Virus record (IMG/VR): IMGVR_UViG_3300043413_000040
Coordinates: 1 to 25,160 of that record
From: a virus
Direction: 5' to 3' (one strand)
Length of the DNA: 25,160 bases
Shown: positions 5,883 through 12,189 of the stretch, piece after piece
Layout of the letters: the number at the start of each line of letters is the position of its first letter
How positions within the stretch are numbered: the first letter of the stretch is position 1
Translations under genes and position numbers: made by a program
Notes under the pieces: model-generated
What the model saw: the letters and a program-made list of their open reading frames with translations, nothing else
The model's database searches: none
Told to the model about the DNA's origin: nothing

Positions 5883-5903
5883 TCTCCGCTTTTTATGCGG
5901 AGA
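5883..5903. repeat. Small GC-rich hairpin in the intergenic region
   Basis: TCTCCGC-TTTTTAT-GCGGAGA is a perfect 7-bp stem with a 7-base loop. It stands out from the AT-rich surroundings and has no T tract after it. The remainder of 5819-6033 holds no convincing gene or other signal. Confidence 0.5.
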
Positions 5904-6033
5904 TTAAGCTAGTTATTTCCTAAAAATTAACTTTAAGTAACTTTTCGTCATTAAGATTAAATTATGTTATAGATTATTGGTAGAACCTATAATTTCGTTT
6001 ATGCCTTAAAATGTCAGTAAATTACTAAAGTCT

Positions 6034-6474
6034 ATGAAAAAAAGAAATATCAAAAAATATGACGGAACTTCTGTTGAAGACTGCTTAAGATACCAAAGGT
6101 ATTTAAAAAGGACATTTATGGCTAAGGTTGAAAGAGCAAGTTTATATATAGAAGAACTGAATAATAGAAAAACTCCTTCAGAATTACAATTTGAAAAATT
6201 ATTAACAGCTTGGGAAATAGAATTTGCCCCACAGTATCTTGTAGTACCTAGTACTGGAAAATACATAATAGCTGATTATTATCTACCAACTTATCATTTA
6301 ATAGTAGAAATAGATGGAGGAATTCACAAAAAACCAGAAGTTTGGTTTAATGATAGATTTAAAGAAGACACTTTAAAAGCAATTGGATTTACCAATATTC
6401 TACGGATTAAAAATGAAGATCTAATTTATTTTACCCAGGATTGGTTAGGTTCCCCTCTACAATTAAACCTATAA
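6034..6474 (+). CDS. DUF559 / PD-(D/E)XK-type nuclease
   Basis: The protein has 146 residues. A catalytic core of the DUF559/Vsr-like type is visible: SELQFEKLL (residues 49-57, Glu), IADYYLP with D81, VEIDGGIH with E92 and D94, DRFKEDTLKAIGF, then ILRIKNEDL. This order (D, then E-x-D-G-x-H, then a D-x-x-R/K-x-x-x-L-x-x-x-G helix) fits the PD-(D/E)XK nuclease fold. Such freestanding phage enzymes act as homing-type endonucleases or in DNA processing; no intron or intein is visible here. The 3' end overlaps the convergent metallopeptidase gene by 44 bases. Confidence 0.7.
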   Translation: MKKRNIKKYDGTSVEDCLRYQRYLKRTFMAKVERASLYIEELNNRKTPSELQFEKLLTAWEIEFAPQYLVVPSTGKYIIADYYLPTYHLIVEIDGGIHKKPEVWFNDRFKEDTLKAIGFTNILRIKNEDLIYFTQDWLGSPLQLNL

Positions 6475-6844
6475 TATAAGTTAAAGCATGGGGCAACATA
6501 TTACTAGCTAAGTTATTAGCTTCCTTTTCTAGTGGATTATTTTCATACCCAAAGTAATGCTCTAAGCCTAAATAACATTGATCTATAGGTTGATAGTAAT
6601 GGGCCAACTCGTGTAATATAGTACTTACAAATTCTACTAAAGGGTTGTCTGAAGCTTCAATAGAGCCCATATAAAGAGATATAGAACAAGTAGTGGTAGA
6701 ATATATACCAAAGTAGTCTTTAGTGGCTTTATATAGCCTTATTTTAGGTTTCCTGGTTTCATAGTCAGACTTGCCAGTTAAATTTATAGCCCAATTAAGT
6801 ACTGACTCAGCCAGTTCCTTATTTAAAATTATAGGACTCTTCAT
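6431..6844 (-). CDS. Small zincin-type metallopeptidase
   Basis: The protein has 137 residues. HELAH at residues 78-82 is the zinc-binding HExxH motif, and ENNPLEKEANNLA (about 101-113) supplies a likely third ligand (E106 or E108), the arrangement seen in small gluzincins such as ImmA/IrrE-like and SprT-like domains. No signal peptide, so it acts in the cytoplasm. In phages, related peptidases can cleave repressors or process proteins; the substrate here is unknown. It is coupled to the upstream gene by an ATGA overlap (6841-6844) and its C-terminal codons run antisense through the end of the nuclease gene. Confidence 0.7.
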   Translation of the reverse strand: MKSPIILNKELAESVLNWAINLTGKSDYETRKPKIRLYKATKDYFGIYSTTTCSISLYMGSIEASDNPLVEFVSTILHELAHYYQPIDQCYLGLEHYFGYENNPLEKEANNLASNMLPHALTYIIGLIVEGNLTNPG

Positions 6845-7230
6845 TGAGCTAGTCCTTTATTGTCTATTAGGACTCTTGTTATTGCTGACTTAAATATACC
6901 TATGACTTCCGGTAAACTATCTGATAAAGACCAGCTAGTATAATTGTTCAAATGAACAGATCCAGTAAAAGTCTTATTTCTCAAGTGAGCTAGGTTAGCA
7001 TTTCTAACAGAGTCAAATGAGTTTTTAGAAGAAGCTGTTAAAACCACTCCATTATCTAACAAAAAATCTACTATCCTTTCATGTAGCTTTTGTCCTTCTG
7101 GATTATTCTCAAACTTAAGTGCTCCTAAGAAAACTTCTACAGGTGAGAATAGTTTAAAGGCTAAGTATATATTATCCTCCTCTCTATCAAATTTACAAAT
7201 AGATGTTAAAATACTTGACTTGTCGCTCAT
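6841..7230 (-). CDS. Hypothetical protein coupled to the metallopeptidase
   Basis: The protein has 129 residues (MSDKSSILTSICKFDREEDN to DNKGLAQ). The middle contains ERIVDFLLDNGVVLTASSKNSFDSVRNANLAHLRNKTF. No signal peptide or membrane segment. I do not recognise the family. Its stop overlaps the start of the metallopeptidase gene by four bases, so the two are made together. By analogy with peptidase-regulator pairs it could be the substrate or partner, but no HTH is evident. Confidence 0.65.
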   Translation of the reverse strand: MSDKSSILTSICKFDREEDNIYLAFKLFSPVEVFLGALKFENNPEGQKLHERIVDFLLDNGVVLTASSKNSFDSVRNANLAHLRNKTFTGSVHLNNYTSWSLSDSLPEVIGIFKSAITRVLIDNKGLAQ

Positions 7231-7262
7231 AATAATCTAGCTTTGATTCCACAACAAAAATA
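7216..7262. promoter_or_regulatory. Candidate overlapping divergent promoters
   Basis: Plus strand: TTG (7216-7218), 19 bases, then TAGCTTTG (7238-7245) fits the Bacteroidetes -33/-7 pattern and ends 28 bases before the ATG at 7274. Minus strand: TATTTTTG (7262-7255) fits the -7 box for the gene starting at 7230. The two would face and overlap each other, suggesting mutual interference. Confidence 0.45.
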
Positions 7263-7273
7263 GTAATAACCCA

Positions 7274-8239
7274 ATGAATAGATATAAAGAGCTCCAAATT
7301 AAATATGCTATTAAGACTAGTGAGCCTATTTCAGAATGGATTAAAAGAGTTGCTGCTGGAGAAAATCTGTCAATCAGAACTATTCAAAGAGCAGTAAAAG
7401 AAGGATCAAATATTCCAGTAGATTATCTAGAAAGACAATTATCTCCAATAGAAGAACATAAGTTAGCCAGTAATTCAGCTTTTAAAAAGTCTACTGGCAA
7501 TATGTGGATAGTAATATCTGATGTACATATACCAGCTGAAGATCCTGAATTGATGCAAAATCTATTTAAGATGATGGAAGACTATAAGGATCAAATAAAA
7601 GGATTTGTTATAGCAGGTGATTTCTTAGACTGTTATGGATTTTCCACCCACAGTATTAACCAGGTACAACCAGAAGGCTATTCTATGGATCTAGAGTATT
7701 CTGTAGGCAATGCTTACCTTAATAAAATAGATAGTATTTTGCCTAAGAATACACAGAAAGTGTTTATAAATGGCAACCACGAAGCAAGGTATGAAAAATA
7801 TTTTAAAAATGTAAATACAAGTGTGCTTAAAGATATTACTCCTAATCCAACAGAAGCTCTTAAATTAAAGAATAGAGGTTATACCGTACTCACTGATTGG
7901 AAAGAAGACAGCTTTAATATAGGTAAGCTCCAAGTGTTTCATGGTCAATATCTGAATGCTAATGCTATTAAAACTCACATGAATAAAACTAGAGGATCTG
8001 TTATGTACGGGCATAGTCATAGAGCAGGTTCTATATTTGAAGGTGATCATGCAGGATTTAATATAGGATGGATGGGTAATCCAGATCATGACTTTTTTAA
8101 ATATGCTTCTAGGTTTGAAAGAGCTTCCTGGGTCCAAGGATTTGCAGTAGTATATGAACTACCTAACAATGGATTCCAAGTAACCCAAATAACTTGTCAA
8201 GATAGCAGCTTTTATTTTGGAGGAAAGAAATATGAGTAA
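7274..8239 (+). CDS. Calcineurin-like metallophosphoesterase with N-terminal helical domain
   Basis: The protein has 321 residues. All motifs of the calcineurin-like phosphoesterase superfamily are present in order: D83-x-H85 (SDVHIP), GDFLD with D116, GNHE (N168-H169), H223 (FHGQ), and GHSHR (H247, H249). It should bind two metal ions and hydrolyse phosphoesters; the substrate could be DNA, RNA or a small nucleotide. The first ~60 residues (ENLSIRTIQRAVKEG) look like an HTH-type DNA-binding segment, which would be unusual for a stand-alone phosphatase. It leads a coupled small-gene cluster and overlaps the next ORF by 8 bases. Confidence 0.85.
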   Translation: MNRYKELQIKYAIKTSEPISEWIKRVAAGENLSIRTIQRAVKEGSNIPVDYLERQLSPIEEHKLASNSAFKKSTGNMWIVISDVHIPAEDPELMQNLFKMMEDYKDQIKGFVIAGDFLDCYGFSTHSINQVQPEGYSMDLEYSVGNAYLNKIDSILPKNTQKVFINGNHEARYEKYFKNVNTSVLKDITPNPTEALKLKNRGYTVLTDWKEDSFNIGKLQVFHGQYLNANAIKTHMNKTRGSVMYGHSHRAGSIFEGDHAGFNIGWMGNPDHDFFKYASRFERASWVQGFAVVYELPNNGFQVTQITCQDSSFYFGGKKYE

Positions 8240-8372
8240 ATACACCATAAAATCAACAGAAACAGGTTTAGTCCTAATACCTGATCCAAATGGACACACA
8301 CTAGAACAAATACAGAAAGTTCTATTACCACATTACACAGTAAATCAATTAACAGCTTTAATTAAAAAATAA
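8232..8372 (+). CDS. Short hypothetical protein (46 aa)
   Basis: The ATG lies inside the last codons of the phosphoesterase gene in another frame; the product is MSKYTIKSTETGLVLIPDPN to QLTALIKK. The 8-base overlap and the 5-base gap to the next ATG fit translational coupling. A beta-then-helix layout is suggested (LVLIPDPNGHTLEQIQKVLL). No family is recognised. Confidence 0.55.
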   Translation: MSKYTIKSTETGLVLIPDPNGHTLEQIQKVLLPHYTVNQLTALIKK

Positions 8373-8377
8373 ATATT

Positions 8378-8569
8378 ATGAAAACACTTACAACATTTTA
8401 CAGCAAAAATCCCTCTTACCTTAAAGTAGGTTCTGACAAAGTAGCAGCTAAAACAGGTTTAAAAGTAGCCACTGTCAATAAATTTAAAACTACTCCTGAA
8501 TATAAGGCTATGAAAAATCAATATATGGAAATAGTTAAAAACCGTAAAGCAGCTAAGAATAATGACTAA
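8378..8569 (+). CDS. Small basic HTH-like protein (63 aa)
   Basis: MKTLTTFYSKNPSYLKVGSD is followed by KVAAKTGLKVATVNKFKTT, which reads like a helix-turn-helix (helix, Gly turn, second helix starting 'KVATVNKF'). The tail is very basic (KNRKAAKNND). It may bind DNA, possibly as a small regulator. Its last codons overlap the start of the next ORF (8562). Confidence 0.6.
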   Translation: MKTLTTFYSKNPSYLKVGSDKVAAKTGLKVATVNKFKTTPEYKAMKNQYMEIVKNRKAAKNND

Positions 8570-8723
8570 AATTCAATGTCCTACTTGTAGAGGATGTACT
8601 AGAATTGTGTCACTAGATAACCAATTTAAGTCAGATAAAATATGTCCTACCTGTAAAGGTACAGGTGTAGTAGAAACAACAGAAGATAATAATTTAAATA
8701 ATAAACCCAATGACAATAACTGA
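8562..8723 (+). CDS. Small zinc-ribbon protein (53 aa)
   Basis: MTKIQCPTCRGCTRI and KICPTCKGTGVV give two CPTC knuckles spaced about 18 residues apart, as in DnaJ-type or rubredoxin-like zinc ribbons, followed by a polar Asn/Asp-rich tail. It overlaps the ORFs on both sides (8 bases upstream, 14 downstream), consistent with a compact coupled operon. The zinc knuckles make it convincing as a gene. Function unknown; small zinc ribbons often mediate nucleic-acid or protein contacts. Confidence 0.65.
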   Translation: MTKIQCPTCRGCTRIVSLDNQFKSDKICPTCKGTGVVETTEDNNLNNKPNDNN

Positions 8724-9078
8724 ATTTAATAATTTTCCTCCATCACTTCAAGAAAGTATTCTTGATAGAATTGAAAAAGTAAGAGTTTGTGGTCCAGCTA
8801 CTAGTAGTACTGCTGAAGCTACAATAATGCATCCTTCTCCTGATGTAATACAACTTCTTAAGGAAATTCAACAAGAGATAGCCGACTCTCAAAAAGTAAC
8901 TAGCTCAGAAGATGCTTGTCCAACTTGTGGAGAAGGTCCTTGCCAATGTGGTCCAGAAGAGTCTGATGACGGATTGTCTTTAATAGGACTTGTAAGAGAG
9001 GCTGAGTTTCAATTAATTGAAGCAGCAGCTTGGGCAGGACTAACAGTAGATATAACTTATAAACTAGCAGAAATTTAA
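8710..9078 (+). CDS. Hypothetical protein with Cys motif (122 aa)
   Basis: MTITEFNNFPPSLQESILDR begins a helical region; the centre has a potential zinc site, CPTCGEGPCQCG (about residues 74-85), then an acidic linker and a C-terminal helix (LVREAEFQLIEAAAWAGLTV). No family recognised. It sits between the zinc-ribbon ORF (14-base overlap) and the Acb2-like gene (4-base gap), so it is part of the same transcript. Confidence 0.6.
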   Translation: MTITEFNNFPPSLQESILDRIEKVRVCGPATSSTAEATIMHPSPDVIQLLKEIQQEIADSQKVTSSEDACPTCGEGPCQCGPEESDDGLSLIGLVREAEFQLIEAAAWAGLTVDITYKLAEI

Positions 9079-9082
9079 TAAT

Positions 9083-9358
9083 ATGGAAACAACACAATCA
9101 CAAACAGAAGGTCAAAGACTAGTAGGAATAACATTTAATCCTTCTGGTGATCCTAAAGTAAATAGAGCTAAAGAGCTTTGTGCGGAACTATTTGACCTAG
9201 TAAATAATAATTACGATAATCCTTATTCCAGTAACTCTGAGATTGAACACGCTGTTCCTGGATATGAAGATCCACTAAAGGACACTGTATTTCAAAGTTT
9301 TATAACAGATTGTCTTAAAACTCAAATGATGGCAGTTAAATTACTAACTTGGAAATAA
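9083..9358 (+). CDS. Candidate Acb2/Tad1-like cyclic-nucleotide sponge (anti-CBASS)
   Basis: The protein has 91 residues. After a variable N-terminus comes VGITFNPSGDPKVNRAKELC AELFDLVNN: an 'FNPSGDPxV' lead-in and a first helix starting V-x-x-x-K. A second helix, FQSFITDCLKTQMMAVKLLTW, closes the protein with the pattern 'T-x-x-x-x-x-Q-M-x-A-V-K'. Two helices of this size and pattern resemble the Acb2/Tad1 hairpin domain, which forms oligomers that sequester cyclic oligonucleotides made by CBASS and related defences. The match is from memory of the family pattern, not a search. Position in a small-gene cluster fits an anti-defence role. Confidence 0.5.
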   Translation: METTQSQTEGQRLVGITFNPSGDPKVNRAKELCAELFDLVNNNYDNPYSSNSEIEHAVPGYEDPLKDTVFQSFITDCLKTQMMAVKLLTWK

Positions 9359-9389
9359 TAAATTTAAATAAATTCACACCCTTATAAAT

Positions 9390-10628
9390 ATGAATCAAAT
9401 TGAAGTATCAGAGGTACTAGACCTTATGGAGCTTAGTCAAGAACTAGCTCTTCTAGCAAATAAAAAGATGGTTCCTACTACTGGATCTCAAATATTGCAT
9501 AAATCAGTTGTAACTAGAAGATTTGTATCTGGTCAAATAGTAGATACTATTGAATCTCAGGCTTTTGTGGGACAACCTGTACAAACAGCTAATGCTTATG
9601 GATTGCTTAATTACATTTGTATGCAAAAAAATGAAGGAACTTTTCAAGAAGTAAATCCATTTACTTATATTACTCCTAGTAAAAGAAATGAAACTGGTTT
9701 TAGAAACTCCACTTCTTTAACTATTGAAGGCAACACAGTTATTCAAAAAGTATTAGGTTGTTTTATGAATATTGAAAGTACTGCCAAACAAGGTAGTATT
9801 GGAGATACTGACGGAGTTTATACAGGAGAACAAATTCAATATAAAGATGGCTGGTTTAGCTGTAATACGGAAAAAACAGTTACTGTTGAATATATTGCTT
9901 CTAGAACTAGAAAAAAAGGAACTGGCCCATTGTATGGTACTCCTCAAGAATGGAATATTATCACTAAGAGGATGCCTCCTATTATTGAGAAAAGTACCAA
10001 GATTTTCACAAAGTCAGAAATTGAAGCTATGGGTTACACAGATGAACAACTAGCTACTATGTCCTTTGAAAAATGGAATTTAGTTGATGTTAATCCTGAT
10101 ACAGAACTAGCTCATATTGCACTGGAACTACAGCCAATTGAGGAAGTACAAGATATGCTATTCCCTCAAGTTTGGATTAATGGTACTGATGACAATGATT
10201 TTAACTTCCAAGCTCTTAATACACCTTGGGGAGGTAAAATGACAGACTTTACTCTTAAAATCTGTGGTTATGGAGATATTGATTTTGAAGATCTATTTAC
10301 TTATGACAGTACTGGTAGAGCCACTTTAAAACCAGATGCTCCTGTGTTTGCTACTAGTGAAAATCCTAAGCTTTTTGGTTGGAGAGGTAAGTTTTCAGAA
10401 ACAGTTTTTGAGAATGAATTCCCACCTATTATCAAAGTAGTAGAAGGAGATAGATACCTGGCTACTTATTCTGAAGGGATTTTGACAGTTCAGTTTCCTG
10501 TAGGAGTTAATAGAAAGGTAATTGGATTCCACATAGCTAATAAACCAGATACTGGTAAATCAGATTTTTACCACATCTTTTATAACCTTCACTCTGGAGA
10601 ACAAACTAGATCTTTCTGGAATATTTAA
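9390..10628 (+). CDS. Hypothetical 412-aa protein, possibly virion-associated
   Basis: The protein starts MNQIEVSEVLDLMELSQELA and ends LHSGEQTRSFWNI. It is mainly soluble, with many aromatic and acidic residues and beta-like segments throughout (TVTVEYIASRTRKK, YLATYSEGILTVQFPVG). I see no catalytic motif and no transmembrane segment. It is the last gene before a GGGGAGT-type terminator that also follows the capsid gene, which hints that it is made in quantity. It could be a structural or internal virion protein, but this is only inference. Confidence 0.7.
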   Translation: MNQIEVSEVLDLMELSQELALLANKKMVPTTGSQILHKSVVTRRFVSGQIVDTIESQAFVGQPVQTANAYGLLNYICMQKNEGTFQEVNPFTYITPSKRNETGFRNSTSLTIEGNTVIQKVLGCFMNIESTAKQGSIGDTDGVYTGEQIQYKDGWFSCNTEKTVTVEYIASRTRKKGTGPLYGTPQEWNIITKRMPPIIEKSTKIFTKSEIEAMGYTDEQLATMSFEKWNLVDVNPDTELAHIALELQPIEEVQDMLFPQVWINGTDDNDFNFQALNTPWGGKMTDFTLKICGYGDIDFEDLFTYDSTGRATLKPDAPVFATSENPKLFGWRGKFSETVFENEFPPIIKVVEGDRYLATYSEGILTVQFPVGVNRKVIGFHIANKPDTGKSDFYHIFYNLHSGEQTRSFWNI

Positions 10629-10634
10629 TTTCTA

Positions 10635-10661
10635 TTTGTCGCAAATTTAGCATATATTTGC
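10635..10661 (+). promoter_or_regulatory. Candidate promoter overlapped by an inverted repeat
   Basis: TATATTTG (10653-10660) matches TAnnTTTG, with TTTG at 10635-10638 upstream though at a short spacing (14 bases). GCAAAT (10641-10646) and ATTTGC (10656-10661) form an inverted repeat that covers the -7 box. Binding there would block initiation, so it may control the late packaging operon that starts at 10783. Confidence 0.45.
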
Positions 10662-10738
10662 TACAGAAAGTTCTGAGCTCCTATTACCCCAACAAATACT
10701 TATAAGTATATAGATGAAGCCATAACTTTATAAATTTA

Positions 10739-10771
10739 ATTAGGGGAGTTAACCACTCCCTTAATTTTTTT
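10739..10771 (+). terminator. GGGGAGT-type terminator after the 412-aa gene
   Basis: ATTAGGGGAGT and ACTCCCTTAAT pair over 11 bases (one G-U) around the loop TAACC and run into eight T. The hairpin ends 11 bases before the next ATG, downstream of the candidate promoter at 10653, so it might also act as an attenuator for the packaging operon. Confidence 0.8.
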
Positions 10772-10782
10772 ACAACAAAAAC

Positions 10783-11271
10783 ATGTCTAAGCAATTTGAG
10801 CAAATAACAGTACTAGTAGGACCTACGGATAATATTTATGGGTACTATTTATCTATAATCAACTCTCTAATAGGAGATATGACTGAGGAAGGTGTGTATA
10901 TACCTAATCCTCTAACTACTAGAGAATTAGAAGTATTTGCCGAGCTACTTAATGCCAATAATGAGTATAGTGCTTTACCTGTAGATAAAAGAGCCCTATT
11001 TATCAATTCTGGGGCTATTAAAAAGCAGATAAAAGATAAGCTTAGTCTAACATCAGCTGGCTTAAATAACATCATTATAAAGCTTGAAAATAAGAAATTC
11101 ATTAATGGCTTACCCCTTTATAAAGCTGGTGTAGTCAATCCTCAATTTAATAAAAACCTATATGAATACAAAGGAATACAATTTACTTTTGAAAGCCAGC
11201 CAGCTAGACAACAACAGCCGGAGCAAGTATTACACCGAGGGGCAACAGAAGATATTTCAGGAGTTAGCTGA
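10783..11271 (+). CDS. Winged-helix-like protein at the head of the packaging operon
   Basis: The protein has 162 residues. The stretch from TTRELEVFAELLNANNEY to LSLTSAGLNNIIIKLENKKFI (about residues 44-108) reads as a winged-helix or HTH domain, with 'LTSAGLNNIIIKLE' as the likely recognition helix. It is the first gene of the operon that carries the terminase, so a DNA-binding role in packaging (a small-terminase-like function) or regulation is possible but unproven. The start follows CAACAAAAAC. The last ~36 codons overlap the next gene in another frame. Confidence 0.65.
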   Translation: MSKQFEQITVLVGPTDNIYGYYLSIINSLIGDMTEEGVYIPNPLTTRELEVFAELLNANNEYSALPVDKRALFINSGAIKKQIKDKLSLTSAGLNNIIIKLENKKFINGLPLYKAGVVNPQFNKNLYEYKGIQFTFESQPARQQQPEQVLHRGATEDISGVS

Positions 11272-11476
11272 GAAATACAATATTACAGTTGACCAAGTAG
11301 CTGCTTATTGGGGTAGTATAGGTTTTATTAATCATGAGTTTATGAAGCCTAAGAAGAATAAAAAAAGACCTTTATTGTTGTTAGACAAAATAGTAAGACT
11401 AATACCTAAAGAACACAATGATTCAACTAAAAGTAAAAAAAGAAACAATCTGGAAGACAGTAAAGACTCCCTATAA
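11162..11476 (+). CDS. Hypothetical basic protein (104 aa), overlapping both neighbours
   Basis: MNTKEYNLLLKASQLDNNSR leads to a helical part (QELAEKYNITVDQVAAYWG) and a strongly basic tail (KPKKNKKRPLLLLDKIVRL). It overlaps the previous gene by 110 bases and the next by 59, each in a different frame. The frame has no clear start closer to the previous stop, apart from a late ATG at about 11341, so the long overlap may be genuine. No family recognised. Confidence 0.5.
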   Translation: MNTKEYNLLLKASQLDNNSRSKYYTEGQQKIFQELAEKYNITVDQVAAYWGSIGFINHEFMKPKKNKKRPLLLLDKIVRLIPKEHNDSTKSKKRNNLEDSKDSL

Positions 11477-11678
11477 TATTGGAGATACTGTGGGGTTATA
11501 TTCTACTGGTTTACAAGATAATATACTTTTAGGAACTATTATAGATATTAGGTTTCTTCTTAAAACTGATGAATTCCAATACCATGTGACTTTTGCTAAT
11601 GCTTGGAGAGATTGGTTCTTAAATGAGGAATTAGTCCCTATTCAAATAGAAGCTCCTACAAAAACAGGATTTAAATGA
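11418..11678 (+). CDS. Small SH3/KOW-like beta protein (86 aa)
   Basis: The core 'YNIGDTVGLYS ... LGTIIDIRF ... YHVTFANAWRDWFLNEELVPI' follows the pattern of small SH3-like or Tudor-like domains (G-D-x-V, G-x-I-x-x-I, Y-x-V-x-F, W-F-x-x-E-L), common in small phage proteins. It would be a soluble adaptor; target unknown. It begins inside the preceding gene and shares an ATGA overlap with the next (11675-11678). Confidence 0.6.
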   Translation: MIQLKVKKETIWKTVKTPYNIGDTVGLYSTGLQDNILLGTIIDIRFLLKTDEFQYHVTFANAWRDWFLNEELVPIQIEAPTKTGFK

Positions 11679-12187
11679 TACAAGATTTAATACATACAAA
11701 AAACTTTTGGGAAGAATATCCTAACACCAAAATTGATCCCAGAATTCACTTATTTTGGGAGACAGATAAATCCCCTAACAAAGAAGAAACTTCTAAAATT
11801 ATGTGGGCTTTAGCTTACTGTTTGGAAAGACATTCTCCTCTATTTAATTCTGATGCTAAATGGGAGTCTGTTAAAAAGACTATTATTAAAGATGATAAGT
11901 TTAAGTGGAGTAATTATGATACTATCAAAATAGCTTATACAGACTTATGTTTAACCCCAGAAGAAAAAGCTTATCATGAGTTACTAGGTCTACTAGAAAA
12001 CAGAAGGAAGTACTACAGTGACTTTAAATACAAAGGAGCTGAGGCAGCTGAAATTAAAGTAGTAGAACAGATGATAGGTAATACTCTTAAACTTAACCAG
12101 GATATAGCTAAGGTTAAGGAATTACTCCAAGATAAAACTATGAAACAACCAAAAAACAAGTCACTATCCGATAGTGGTAAAATATAA
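11675..12187 (+). CDS. Conserved-looking phage protein upstream of the chaperonin (170 aa)
   Basis: Starts MIQDLIHTKNFWEEYPNTKI. Features: SKIMWALAYCLERHSPLF, then KFKWSNYDTIKIAYTDLCLTPEEKAYHELLGLLENRRKYY and a long C-terminal helix rich in Lys and Glu. This pattern (FWEEYP, SKIMWA, LTPEE) resembles a family often found near terminase genes of Bacteroidetes phages, with unknown function; the resemblance is from memory. It is coupled at both ends: ATGA overlap before, 2-base gap to the chaperonin gene. Confidence 0.65.
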   Translation: MIQDLIHTKNFWEEYPNTKIDPRIHLFWETDKSPNKEETSKIMWALAYCLERHSPLFNSDAKWESVKKTIIKDDKFKWSNYDTIKIAYTDLCLTPEEKAYHELLGLLENRRKYYSDFKYKGAEAAEIKVVEQMIGNTLKLNQDIAKVKELLQDKTMKQPKNKSLSDSGKI

Positions 12188-12189
12188 TT

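Noticed and set aside
11418-11678. GroES-like co-chaperonin
   Set aside because: Small and beta-rich close to groEL, but there is no mobile-loop or GroES pattern; the residues fit an SH3/KOW-like domain better.
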